Source: Bacteroidota bacterium (GTDB lineage Bacteria > Bacteroidota > Bacteroidia > Bacteroidales > FEN-979). Taken from it: 46,086 nt of DNA. The notes below the pieces were generated by a model, which did no database searches, was not told where the DNA came from, and worked only from the letters and a program-made list of their open reading frames with translations. The stretch spans positions 1-46,086 of the forward strand of contig JAPLDO010000240.1 in the NCBI GenBank assembly GCA_026391715.1. The letters run 5' to 3'. Of the stretch, positions 35,522 to 44,354 are shown in pieces. The translations under genes were made by a program, and so were the position numbers. Position 1 is the first letter of the stretch. Every line of letters starts with the position of its first letter.

Positions 35522-37388
35522 ATTTCCCCTGTGTATTCTTATACGAATCAATTATCGAATTAAGCATCTGTTCTGTCTTCGAGGCGCCCTCGCCAAGCAG
35601 ATAAGCGATTTTTTGAACCATGTCAAAATTCTCATCAATTACCTCAGTCAACCTCATCATAATCTGCTCTTTTCTAACTTCGGGCAAATACATATCACGC
35701 AGAATTCCACCGACATATTTATGACTGCGAATGGAAAAAATGGAAACTCCGAGTTTGGTATCTTCGTACATAATATCCTTGTTTTCAATAGGCTCATCAG
35801 TAGTTAGAACATAAGAAAACATTTTATAGAAATGAACCGGCAACAATGATTTCAGATCGGCGCCAACTAGTCCGGGAATCACTTCGTCAATCAGCGCAGC
35901 CTCTTCGCCAATAATACGGATAAAAGCCTTGTTTGACTGATAGATTTTAAGGTTCTCATCCACAATTACAACCCCTGATAACAGGTTTTGCAACATAATG
36001 GAAATAATTTCCGCAGATTCTTTCTGCGCTTCCTTTTCCCGTTTTGCAGTTTCCTCCGACGCTTTCAGGGCAACTTTTGTTCTGGCAAGGTTTTCATTTG
36101 TTTCGCGAAGTGTTCTGATATATTCCTGTCGGTTACGGCCGCTGAATACATGGCACATTTCGGTAGTTGCCAATCCCTGGGTAATGGCAATAGCGAGATC
36201 CCTACAGTTTGAATAACCACACGATTCACAACCAATTTCATCGTGGCTATGCCCTTCACGGTTGATCATTTTCAGGGCTTCCTCTATTTTATCCTCTTCA
36301 GGAACCGGTAACCGCTGGTCATCAGCTTCAAACTGCCGCGAAAGATCCAACTCCGAAAACGACAACGCCTCTTTCGTCCATTCTTCATGATCAAAGGTAT
36401 TCAGCCGTTTATTAGCATACTCGGTGACAAGCGTCATCCTGAGAAATTTTTCGCCGCCCAGCGAGGTTCCAGGTCCCATCAAACATCCTTCATCATAGAA
36501 GATGTTGAAGTTACGTTTGATCAGATCAATCCTGCTGTCAAATTCTTTAACGGCATCCAGCATGTTATTCCTCCCTTCAGTGGTTATTGTACTTCCGGTA
36601 AGAAGATCTTCATTGATATTGGAGGCTTGCAGAAATCCGTTGCTGATGGGATATAATGATCCTTTGAAACCAAGCGGGGGATCAAAATCCGAAAACTCAA
36701 CCTTACCCTCTCTGATATTAAATTCATCAAACAGTTGACGCAACTCTACAAAAGTCAATACCGAATCAATACGCCCTTCGCCTTCAAATTTAAGCGCTTC
36801 ATCCTTGGTGGCAATACATGGTCCGATAAAAACTATTTTAATGTCAGATCCATATTTCATCCGCATTACTTTAGCGGAAGCAATCATCGGTGAAACGAGC
36901 GGCGCCAGGTTAATGATTAGTCCGGGGTGATATTTTTCGATGTAAGAAACAACCGACGGACAGTTTGCGGTGATATAATGTTTCCCTTTAAAATTCTCAA
37001 ATAATTCTTTATACTTTGCCGCAATCAGGTCAACGCCAAAGGATACTTCACTTACGTAAGTAAATCCAAGATGCTTGATCATCTCAACAAATTTGCGGTA
37101 ATCGGTAATGTCGTGAAATTCGCCTGAAATTGTTGGATCGCAAATTGCGGCAACTTTCCCGCCCGCAGCAAGAATCCCTTTTGCCTCTTCCACCGAACTC
37201 CGGTAGGAAATAGCCCGCGGTGAACAGGCTCTGTAACAACTGCCGCAACCAATACATCGCTCGGGAATGATAGATGGCAGTTCGGTTCCATCGTCCACCC
37301 GAATGGCTTTCACCGGACAAATACGGACGCAGGAATAGCATTTGATGCAGGTTTTATGTGAAATCTGAAATAATGGTTCAATCGGCAT
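35520..37388 (-). CDS. Hydrogenase-like sensor: 2x[4Fe-4S]-[FeFe]-hydrogenase-FeS-PAS
   Basis: 622 residues. Two ferredoxin clusters (C14/17/20/24 and C45/48/51/55), an [FeFe]-hydrogenase large-subunit C-terminal domain (~75-340), a PF04060-type FeS motif (C387, C390, C395, C412), a coiled coil (~420-460) and a PAS domain (~460-570). The H-cluster loops are altered: TANCP at 140-144 (Cys for proton transfer is Asn142, ligand C143 kept), IGPC at 188-191 (the Met is Gly, the ligand kept), Thr194 where the usual Lys stands, and YDEGC at 298-302, where the third ligand Cys is Tyr298. It therefore has at most three of four cluster ligands and is unlikely to be a catalytic hydrogenase. It is probably an H2, redox or ligand sensor acting on the adjacent phosphatase. 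It diverges from hydC. Confidence 0.9.
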   Translation of the reverse strand: MPIEPLFQISHKTCIKCYSCVRICPVKAIRVDDGTELPSIIPERCIGCGSCYRACSPRAISYRSSVEEAKGILAAGGKVAAICDPTISGEFHDITDYRKFVEMIKHLGFTYVSEVSFGVDLIAAKYKELFENFKGKHYITANCPSVVSYIEKYHPGLIINLAPLVSPMIASAKVMRMKYGSDIKIVFIGPCIATKDEALKFEGEGRIDSVLTFVELRQLFDEFNIREGKVEFSDFDPPLGFKGSLYPISNGFLQASNINEDLLTGSTITTEGRNNMLDAVKEFDSRIDLIKRNFNIFYDEGCLMGPGTSLGGEKFLRMTLVTEYANKRLNTFDHEEWTKEALSFSELDLSRQFEADDQRLPVPEEDKIEEALKMINREGHSHDEIGCESCGYSNCRDLAIAITQGLATTEMCHVFSGRNRQEYIRTLRETNENLARTKVALKASEETAKREKEAQKESAEIISIMLQNLLSGVVIVDENLKIYQSNKAFIRIIGEEAALIDEVIPGLVGADLKSLLPVHFYKMFSYVLTTDEPIENKDIMYEDTKLGVSIFSIRSHKYVGGILRDMYLPEVRKEQIMMRLTEVIDENFDMVQKIAYLLGEGASKTEQMLNSIIDSYKNTQGK

Positions 37389-37495
37389 GGCGTTGGTATA
37401 ATGGTCAAAAATATGAATATCCCGCTACAAATAACCTTATGATGAAAAATAATTTTTCGGGATTACCTTATTTCGGTTTTGTTTAATTTTTCACA

Positions 37496-37513
37496 TTGTT
37501 ATCTGTTTCACAG
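37496..37513 (+). promoter_or_regulatory. Candidate Rex operator upstream of hydC
   Basis: TTGTTATCTGTTTCACAG agrees with the Rex consensus TTGTGAANNNNTTCACAA at 11 of 14 defined positions, at the exact 18-base spacing. It lies in the divergent control region between the PAS sensor and hydC, and a rex gene lies at the end of the same module. It is about 50 bases before the likely hydC transcription start, which is further than a simple blocking site. Its use is inference. Confidence 0.4.
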
Positions 37514-37543
37514 TAAAAATTAGAATAGTTGAGTTTATTATCT

Positions 37544-37551
37544 TAATTTTG
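37544..37551 (+). promoter_or_regulatory. Candidate Bacteroidota -7 box for hydCBA
   Basis: TAATTTTG fits TAnnTTTG and lies 25 bases before the hydC start codon. No good -33 box is seen, which may mean that an activator is needed. A minus-strand TATTTTTG (37406-37413), 17 bases before the PAS-sensor start, is a matching candidate for the divergent gene. Confidence 0.4.
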
Positions 37552-37576
37552 TCAGGCTGAATCAGATTAAAGGGAC

Positions 37577-38041
37577 ATGAAAGAAATTCTCGACAGAATA
37601 CTGCCAAATTATCCTCCGAATAAAAACGACGGGCTTCTTCCTATTTTACAGGAAATTCAGAAGGAGTGCGGATATCTCACTGATGAAATTCTGTCGGAAG
37701 TTGGAAAATATCTCAACATGCCGGCAAACAAGGTATATGGCGTGGCTACCTTTTACGATCAGTTCAGATTCAAGCCGCGAGGTCAGTTCCATATTCGGTT
37801 GTGTAAAGGCACTGCATGCTATTTGCACGGATCTGCTACATACCTTAATGAGTTGGAAAAGCAATTGAGAGTGAAGGCAGGCACAACCAGCCGCGATGGA
37901 AAATTCAGTCTTGAAGTGGCTCATTGTCTCGGCGCATGTGAATCAGCGCCAGTAATGAGGATTAACGACGCCTGGTATCCGAAAGTATCTCCGCAGGAAT
38001 TATCCCGGATTATTCGTTCCCTTAAAGAAAAAACTGTTTAA
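37577..38041 (+). CDS. hydC: [FeFe]-hydrogenase subunit HydC (NuoE-like)
   Basis: 154 residues, a thioredoxin-like [2Fe-2S] protein of the NuoE/HydC family. The four ligands C76, C81, C117 and C121 are in place (LCKGTAC and HCLGAC). The N-terminal helical bundle (LPILQEIQKECGYL) is complete. In HydABC complexes this subunit carries electrons between HydB and HydA. hydB follows 16 bases later. Confidence 0.93.
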   Translation: MKEILDRILPNYPPNKNDGLLPILQEIQKECGYLTDEILSEVGKYLNMPANKVYGVATFYDQFRFKPRGQFHIRLCKGTACYLHGSATYLNELEKQLRVKAGTTSRDGKFSLEVAHCLGACESAPVMRINDAWYPKVSPQELSRIIRSLKEKTV

Positions 38042-38057
38042 TATGGCTGTGTGAAAT

Positions 38058-39992
38058 ATGTTGGATAATAAAGAATTCCTTGTCGAAAAAATCCTGAAAA
38101 ATTATTCGGGAATTTATGATAAACCCACTGCTGAAAGACTTTCACAATTAAAACGTGATAAAATTCTACATCCTGTTATCTATGTGAGTATGGGAACTTG
38201 TGGAATGATAGCAGGCGCCGGTAAAACGAAAACAGCAGTTGAACAGTACCTTGAAAAAAACAAGGTGGACGCCGAAATTGTTGTAGTCGGATGCCTCGGA
38301 CTTTGCGCCGCTGAGCCACTTCTTGATGTTCAGCTTCCCGGAAAAACCAGGATTTCCTTTCAACTTGCTACCGAAGACAAGGTTGACGATTTGCTCAACT
38401 CAGTTTTTCATCATCATCTGTCGCCTGATAATTTACTTGGTCAGCATAAAAATCCCTTGCTTGAAGACTGGCCGAACATCCGTTACATTGACGAAATTCC
38501 GTTTTTCCTCCATCAGCAAAGAATCATCCTGCGTAATTCAGGAATCATTTCACCTTATCTGATTGACGACTATCTGGCTCATGGCGGTTATAAATCACTG
38601 TACAAAACTGTTTTGAATTACACTGCCGACAAAGTTTGTGAAATTGTTGATACCAGTGAATTACGGGGTAGGGGAGGCGGAGGATTCCCCACGGCGCGGA
38701 AATGGATGGTTGCCCTTGGAACCGGCAGCGATCACAAATACCTGATTTGCAATGCCGACGAGAGCGACCCTGGCGCTTTTATGAACCGTGGAATTATCGA
38801 AGGCGACCCGCACCGCGTTATCGAAGGAATTGCAATTGCCGCTTACGCAATTGGCGCTAAAAACGCATTCATACACGTTAGATCTGAGTATTCTCAGTCG
38901 CTCTCCATCCTTGAACTCGCAGTGAAAACAGCAAAATCGTATGGATTTTTAGGCGAAAATATCTTTGGAAGCGGTTTTAACCTGACTATCCATATCCGGC
39001 AAAGCGCCGGCGCATTTGTGTGCGGCGAAGAAACCGCGCTCATCGCCAGTCTCGAAGGTCGTCGCGGCGTCCCTCAATCGAAACCTCCTTATCCCGCTGA
39101 AAAAGGATTATTCGGAAATCCGACAATTGTTAATAACATTGAAACACTCGCTAATATTCCTGCGATTCTCGAAAACGGTCCCATCTGGTTCAAATCAATT
39201 GGCACAAAAGAAAGCAGAGGCACTAAAATTTTCAGCATCGCCGGAAAAGCCGAACAAACAGGCTTCATAGAAATAGCTATGGGGATTCCGATTTCAAAAA
39301 TTGTCAATGAAATTGCCGGTGGCGTAAAAAACGGGAAAAAGTTAAAGGCGGTTCAGCTCGGCGGACCATCGGGCGTTTGTATTTCTGTTAAAGACCTTGA
39401 TACGCCAATTGGATATGAATCGCTGCAGGCAATTGGTTCTTCACTGGGACTTGGCGGGTTGATCATACTTGACGAGGATACCTGCATGGTCAATCTTTCG
39501 AGATATTTCATTGAATTTCTTCAGAAAGAGAGTTGCGGAAAATGTATTCCCTGCCGCGAAGGAACAAAAAGAATGCTTCAGATTCTCGATGAAGTTACAC
39601 GTCGCCCGCGGGAAGAGAGTTCGCATGAAACGCTGGAACGATTTAAAGGGGTGATGGAACTTGAAACCCTCGCCGAAGTTATCCGCGATACTTCCCTCTG
39701 CGGACTTGGGCAGAATGCTCCCAATCCTGTCCTCTCTTCTCTTAAATGGTTCAGAGAAGAATATGAAGACCATATTTTCGACCGTAAATGCAACGCAGGC
39801 GTATGCCATGACCTGCGAACCTTTGTGATTGACGCCGACGTATGTAACGGATGTAATATTTGTCAGAAAAAATGCCCCGAACACGCAATTATCGGTTCAA
39901 TCAAACTACCCCATTTTATCATTGAAGCAAGATGTACAGGTTGTGGAATTTGTTTCGACAGTTGCAAATTCAATGCTATTTACTTTAAATAA
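38058..39992 (+). CDS. hydB: [FeFe]-hydrogenase subunit HydB (NuoF-like, NADH/FMN)
   Basis: 644 residues. An N-terminal [2Fe-2S] thioredoxin-like domain (C48, C79, C83), then the NuoF core with the FMN/NADH glycine loop GRGGGGFPTARKW (~204-216) and NADESDPGAFMNR, then the N3-type cluster C493/C496/C499 and C548. It finishes with a ferredoxin domain (C596/599/602/606 and C626/629/632/636). It oxidises NADH or reduces NAD+ and is where electron bifurcation is thought to occur in this family. hydA follows 8 bases after the stop. Confidence 0.95.
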   Translation: MLDNKEFLVEKILKNYSGIYDKPTAERLSQLKRDKILHPVIYVSMGTCGMIAGAGKTKTAVEQYLEKNKVDAEIVVVGCLGLCAAEPLLDVQLPGKTRISFQLATEDKVDDLLNSVFHHHLSPDNLLGQHKNPLLEDWPNIRYIDEIPFFLHQQRIILRNSGIISPYLIDDYLAHGGYKSLYKTVLNYTADKVCEIVDTSELRGRGGGGFPTARKWMVALGTGSDHKYLICNADESDPGAFMNRGIIEGDPHRVIEGIAIAAYAIGAKNAFIHVRSEYSQSLSILELAVKTAKSYGFLGENIFGSGFNLTIHIRQSAGAFVCGEETALIASLEGRRGVPQSKPPYPAEKGLFGNPTIVNNIETLANIPAILENGPIWFKSIGTKESRGTKIFSIAGKAEQTGFIEIAMGIPISKIVNEIAGGVKNGKKLKAVQLGGPSGVCISVKDLDTPIGYESLQAIGSSLGLGGLIILDEDTCMVNLSRYFIEFLQKESCGKCIPCREGTKRMLQILDEVTRRPREESSHETLERFKGVMELETLAEVIRDTSLCGLGQNAPNPVLSSLKWFREEYEDHIFDRKCNAGVCHDLRTFVIDADVCNGCNICQKKCPEHAIIGSIKLPHFIIEARCTGCGICFDSCKFNAIYFK

Positions 39993-40000
39993 CCAATGGC

Positions 40001-41722
40001 ATGCAATTCAATATTGAAATTAACAATCAGCAGGTTTCAGCCAAACGTGGTGAGACAATAAAAAATGTACTCGACAGATTCGGCATACATGTTCCCACCT
40101 TGTGTTACCTGGAGGGTTTCACCCCGACTGGCGGATGCCGGATGTGCGTTGTGGAGATTGAGGGAATTACAGGGCTGGTTCCTGCCTGTTCGCATCAGGT
40201 AACCGAATGGATGAAAATTAAAACTCATTCGCCCCGTGTATTAAAAGCAAGGAAAACATTGGTCGAACTTCTCCTTGCAAGTCATCCCGATGATTGCCTC
40301 TACTGCGAAAGCAGCGGAAATTGCGGGTTGCAGAACCTTGCTATGGAAATGAATATTAAGGAGCGAAAGTATCACGGAAAAAAAGAGAATATTCAAATTG
40401 ATAATGCCTGTCCATCCATTGTAAGGGATCCGGCGAAATGTGTGCTTTGCGGACGTTGTATCCGGGTTTGTGACGAAACCGTAGGCGTTTCTGCAATTGA
40501 CGTGATTGGCAGAGGAAGCGGCAGCCGCATCGGGACTTCATATAATAAAGGGCTGAACATTCAGAACTGCGTAAAATGCGGACAATGCATCATGGTTTGC
40601 CCTACCGGAGCGCTCACTGAAAAATCGGGTTATCAGGCGGTTATTGACGCTCTTCATAACCCGGCGCTTTTTCCTGTGGTTCAATTCTCACCAACCGTTC
40701 CCGCTGCAATTGCCGAAGATTTCGGATTGAAACCAAGCAAAGATTTGCTCAATCTTTTGCGTGCAGCGCTGAAAGCAATTGGTTTTCGCCAGATATTCGA
40801 TGTTTCTATGGCTGCCGATCTTACAATTATGGAAGAGGCGGTTGAATTTCTTGACCGTTTGAACAATCATGGAAAACTCCCCATGATAACATCGTGTTGC
40901 CCTTCGTGGGTTAGATATGTCGAAGAAATTAAACCACAACTTCTTCCCAATTTGTCAACTACCCGATCGCCTCAGCAAATTATGGGGCGATTAATAAAAA
41001 ACTATATTACATCCTCTGCCGGACAAAAAGCTGAAGATGTATTTGTTGTTTCTGTGATGCCCTGCACCGCCAAGAAATATGAAGCCAATGGCGACCGCAT
41101 GAAAGATGGTTCAACCCGGTATGTGGATGCTGTTCTCACAACGAGGGAACTGGCAAGGATCATTCGCCTTATGGGGATTGAATTCAGCGGTATAGAACCA
41201 GAACCCGCTGATACTGCATTTGGCATGAGAAGTTCGGCTGGAAATTTGTTTGGAGTATCAGGCGGTCATCTTGAAGGTCTGCTGCGAACTATTCAGTATA
41301 TTTCAACCGGACCTGATACCAATTCTATAAAAATAAGTGAATTGCGCGGATTAAAAAACAAGAAGGAAGCCCGCTTTAAATTTGGAAAACAGTTCATCAG
41401 GGTAGCTGCTGTAAATGGGTTGAACAACGCAAAAATACTGATGGAAGAGGTTGCTGCCGGTCGTGAAGATTACCAGATTATTGAAGTTATGGCATGCCCT
41501 TATGGCTGCATTAATGGCGGGGGGCAAAAACTCAATCCCGACGAAAAGAACCTGAAATCGCGAATGAAAGCCCTTTATGACGTTGACGATGAGGAGATGA
41601 TCAAAGTGGCGCATAAAAATCCGATTATAACAGATTTATATGATAAATTCCTTGCAAAGCCTGGAAGTACACAAAATAAGGAATTATTGCATGTTTCACG
41701 AAATATTCCGGAGGCGCAATGA
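40001..41722 (+). CDS. hydA: [FeFe]-hydrogenase catalytic subunit HydA (group A3-like)
   Basis: 573 residues, whose H-cluster positions coincide with Clostridium pasteurianum CpI. [2Fe-2S]: C35, C46, C49, C63. His-ligated cluster: H95, C99, C102, C108. Two [4Fe-4S]: C147/150/153/157 and C190/193/196/200. H-cluster loops: TSCCP at 297-301, MPCTAK at 353-358 and MACPYGC at 497-503, all intact, including proton-transfer C299 and K358. This should be an active H2-producing or -using enzyme. The maturases HydE, HydF and HydG are not in the window. The stop overlaps the next start by four bases (ATGA). Confidence 0.97.
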   Translation: MQFNIEINNQQVSAKRGETIKNVLDRFGIHVPTLCYLEGFTPTGGCRMCVVEIEGITGLVPACSHQVTEWMKIKTHSPRVLKARKTLVELLLASHPDDCLYCESSGNCGLQNLAMEMNIKERKYHGKKENIQIDNACPSIVRDPAKCVLCGRCIRVCDETVGVSAIDVIGRGSGSRIGTSYNKGLNIQNCVKCGQCIMVCPTGALTEKSGYQAVIDALHNPALFPVVQFSPTVPAAIAEDFGLKPSKDLLNLLRAALKAIGFRQIFDVSMAADLTIMEEAVEFLDRLNNHGKLPMITSCCPSWVRYVEEIKPQLLPNLSTTRSPQQIMGRLIKNYITSSAGQKAEDVFVVSVMPCTAKKYEANGDRMKDGSTRYVDAVLTTRELARIIRLMGIEFSGIEPEPADTAFGMRSSAGNLFGVSGGHLEGLLRTIQYISTGPDTNSIKISELRGLKNKKEARFKFGKQFIRVAAVNGLNNAKILMEEVAAGREDYQIIEVMACPYGCINGGGQKLNPDEKNLKSRMKALYDVDDEEMIKVAHKNPIITDLYDKFLAKPGSTQNKELLHVSRNIPEAQ

Positions 41723-43704
41723 GCCATAGCTATCACCGGCAACTCGTTTTTACAATCAAGGACCGATGCAGGGTTTGCTTTACCTGTGTTCGCGAATGTC
41801 CTGTAAAAGCTATTAAAATCATCAACGGACAAGCCGAAGTAATCAACGACCGTTGTATCGGTTGCGGCAATTGTGTTAGGGTTTGCAGCCAGGGAGCTAA
41901 AATTGCACTACGGTCAGTTGATGCGGTGTTTGATCTTTTAACCTCTAAAAGTAAAATTGCCGCCTGCATTGCGCCAAGTTTTCCTGCGGAATTTACAGAA
42001 ATTACCGACTATAAAGTCCTGGTTGGGATGATAAGAAAACTGGGATTTGATTATGTTACCGAGGTTTCGTTTGGCGCTGATATCGTTGCAAGGGAATATG
42101 AAAAAATGATCAAAACAAATGATTTTGAAGGAGATATTTCATCCGATTGTCCGGCAATTGTATACTTTATCCGTCATTATCATCCCGACATTGTTTCCTA
42201 TCTCGCTCCAATCGCTTCGCCAATGGTGGCAATGTCGCGCGTGATGAAAAAGAAGCATGGGGAAGCGCTCAAAGTGGTTTTTATAGGTCCATGTTTTGCG
42301 AAAAAAGCTGAAACAAACGAAACCGATGAGGTTCTAACCTTTCGCGAACTCCGGGAAATGTTTGACAAATCAAATATCCGGGCTGAAAATACCGATCCTT
42401 CCGAATTTGATCCGCCTCATGGCGGTAAGGGCGCAATATTTCCCATCAGCCGCGGTCTCTATTATACTGCCAACAACCATGAATCAATTCCGGAAGAAAG
42501 GGTAATAATCGCCGAAGGTCAGGTAAATTATAAAGAAGCCATCACCGAATTTGAAGAGGGCTATATCCGCAAAAAACACCTGATGCTTCTATGTTGCGAA
42601 GGTTGTATAATGGGACCCGGCACTTCTCCCGGCGGCAAAAGGTTCGCCAGAAGCGCTGCGGTTGGCGAATATGTCAACAAAAAACTTCAGAATATTAACA
42701 AGGAATCTTGGGAACGGGATATTCAGGAATATTGCAGAATTGACCTGTCTCAGACTTTTACGCCTGAAGATCGCCGCCTGGCTCCTCCAACTAATGAAGA
42801 TGTTCAATTGGCGCTGCAATCAATGGGAAAGTTTTCCCCCGGCGACCACCTGAACTGCGGCGCCTGTGGTTATGATACCTGTGTGGATCATGCCAGCGCC
42901 ATTGTTAATGGGCATGCTGAAACCGAGATGTGCCTTCCTTTCACAATCGAAAAACTGCATGATTCAATAAATAACCTGAATGTTTCCAACGAAAAACTTG
43001 CCAAAGCAAAAGCAGCGCTTCAACAATCGGAAAAACTTGCCCACATGGGACAGCTTTCTGCCGGAATTGCTCACGAACTTAATAATCCGCTTGGCGTTAT
43101 TACCATGTACAGTTCAATTCTGATGGATGAAACCCCTGAAGGCGACCCCGTTCGAGAAGACCTGAAACTTATCGTGGAGCAAGCCGACAGATGTAAAAAA
43201 ATCGTCAGTGGATTGCTTAATTTTGCCCGTAAAAACCAGGTTAATCTTACAGAAACCAATGTGGTGAAATTCATGGAGCATAGCCTTAATTCCATCATCA
43301 AACCCGAAAAAGTGACTTGCACATTTACATCAAACATTGCCGATCCAATAGGATTCCTCGATATTGACCAGATGATGCAGGTAGTCACAAACCTTGAAAA
43401 GAACGCTATTGAGGCAATGCGCGATGGAGGATCGCTTAATGTCAGCGTTGAAGGAGACCGCGAAGAAATCACCTTCATTGTGAGCGACACAGGGAGTGGA
43501 ATCCTGAAAGAAAACATGGATAAAATCTTCACGCCTTTTTTTACTACCAAGGAAATGGGCAAAGGAACCGGTCTTGGATTAGCTCTCATCTATGGAATCG
43601 TAAAAATGCACAAAGGAAAAATCCATGTTGATTCAAATGCCGATCCGGCAGAAGGACCAACCGGCACAACTTTCAGGATAAGTATTCCGAGGGGGAGAAA
43701 TTGA
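41719..43704 (+). CDS. Hydrogenase-like sensor histidine kinase
   Basis: 661 residues. Two ferredoxin clusters (C17/20/23/27 and C46/49/52/56), a hydrogenase large-subunit-like domain (~75-340), a PF04060-type FeS motif (C380, C383, C388, C405), a short coiled coil, a HisKA domain with phospho-acceptor H452 (GIAHELNNP) and an HATPase (DTGSG, GTGLGLALI). In the H-cluster loops all four ligand Cys are kept (C144, C192, C292, C296) and so is K195. Proton-transfer Cys is Asp143 and the L2 Met is Gly190. It can thus hold a modified H-cluster and sense H2 or CO-like ligands. ATGA overlap with hydA means stoichiometric co-translation. The lone receiver and the receiver-kinase downstream are candidate partners. 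Confidence 0.93.
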   Translation: MSHSYHRQLVFTIKDRCRVCFTCVRECPVKAIKIINGQAEVINDRCIGCGNCVRVCSQGAKIALRSVDAVFDLLTSKSKIAACIAPSFPAEFTEITDYKVLVGMIRKLGFDYVTEVSFGADIVAREYEKMIKTNDFEGDISSDCPAIVYFIRHYHPDIVSYLAPIASPMVAMSRVMKKKHGEALKVVFIGPCFAKKAETNETDEVLTFRELREMFDKSNIRAENTDPSEFDPPHGGKGAIFPISRGLYYTANNHESIPEERVIIAEGQVNYKEAITEFEEGYIRKKHLMLLCCEGCIMGPGTSPGGKRFARSAAVGEYVNKKLQNINKESWERDIQEYCRIDLSQTFTPEDRRLAPPTNEDVQLALQSMGKFSPGDHLNCGACGYDTCVDHASAIVNGHAETEMCLPFTIEKLHDSINNLNVSNEKLAKAKAALQQSEKLAHMGQLSAGIAHELNNPLGVITMYSSILMDETPEGDPVREDLKLIVEQADRCKKIVSGLLNFARKNQVNLTETNVVKFMEHSLNSIIKPEKVTCTFTSNIADPIGFLDIDQMMQVVTNLEKNAIEAMRDGGSLNVSVEGDREEITFIVSDTGSGILKENMDKIFTPFFTTKEMGKGTGLGLALIYGIVKMHKGKIHVDSNADPAEGPTGTTFRISIPRGRN

Positions 43705-43725
43705 TGAACAATAGAACATTAAAGA

Positions 43726-43883
43726 TTGAGTCCACTCCGAAAAGTGGGTATAAAAATCAAAATTTGGCTAAAGCCCGGTATATCAGCAACTTGAATTGCC
43801 ACTACCTTAAGGTAGTGGCAATTGATAACCAGATAGTTACTGGACTTTAGTCCAAAATTGTTGCCATTTCGGAGGAGTTTCAA
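43726..43883 (-). mobile_element. Palindromic repeat element, right copy
   Basis: A 158-base element in inverted orientation to that at 34100-34252. Left end 43726-43742 and right end 43867-43883 are imperfect inverted repeats (13 of 17). The left one is also shared with the MITE-like element at 8255. Inside are a perfect 30-bp palindrome (43794-43823) and the two short palindromes GGCTAAAGCC and GGACTTTAGTCC. It separates the sensor kinase from its likely receiver gene and could act as a terminator or a folded RNA element. Confidence 0.75.
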
Positions 43884-43902
43884 AATTAGAAAATTAAAAA
43901 AT

Positions 43903-44307
43903 ATGAATCATTCGAATTATACAATTTTGATAGTAGATGATGATCAGGATTATCTATTTCAGTTACAAACAAAAGTAGAACGTTTTGGCTTTAAAACCAT
44001 TACTGCCGACGGGCAACGGGAAGCTGAGGCGCTACTCGAAAAAGTGAAACCCGACCTGGCGATTCTCGACCTGATGATGGAAAACGAAGACAGTGGCTTC
44101 ATCCTTTGCTTTAAAATGAAAAAGAAATATCCCGATGTGCCGATCATCATCGCCACAGGCGTTACCGCAGAAACCGGGATAACTTTCGACGTGAATGATG
44201 AAAATAACCGGAAATGGATCAAAGCCGATCGTTTTCTCGACAAAGGCATTCGTTCGGATTTGCTGAAGGAAGAGATTGAAAAATTGCTGTTGCAAAATTC
44301 GATATAA
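43903..44307 (+). CDS. Stand-alone receiver-domain response regulator
   Basis: The start is taken at ATG 43903; the longer frame from 43858 begins inside the repeat element. It is a 134-residue receiver domain only, with acidic residues 12-14 (VDDDQD), phospho-acceptor D56 (AILDLMME) and a Lys in FLDKGI. There is no DNA-binding or enzyme output, so it must act by protein contact or phosphate transfer, most likely from the hydrogenase-like kinase upstream to the hybrid kinase downstream. Confidence 0.85.
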   Translation: MNHSNYTILIVDDDQDYLFQLQTKVERFGFKTITADGQREAEALLEKVKPDLAILDLMMENEDSGFILCFKMKKKYPDVPIIIATGVTAETGITFDVNDENNRKWIKADRFLDKGIRSDLLKEEIEKLLLQNSI

Positions 44308-44354
44308 TGTTATCAAACATGTTTTTTCGCATATTTTTGATTTGAAATAAATAC

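Noticed and set aside
40001-41722. HydA as a further sensory hydrogenase
   Set aside because: All H-cluster ligands, the proton-transfer Cys and the four accessory clusters are present, as in catalytic enzymes.
43858-43902. Upstream start for the lone receiver
   Set aside because: It begins in the repeat element; the receiver fold starts right after ATG 43903.
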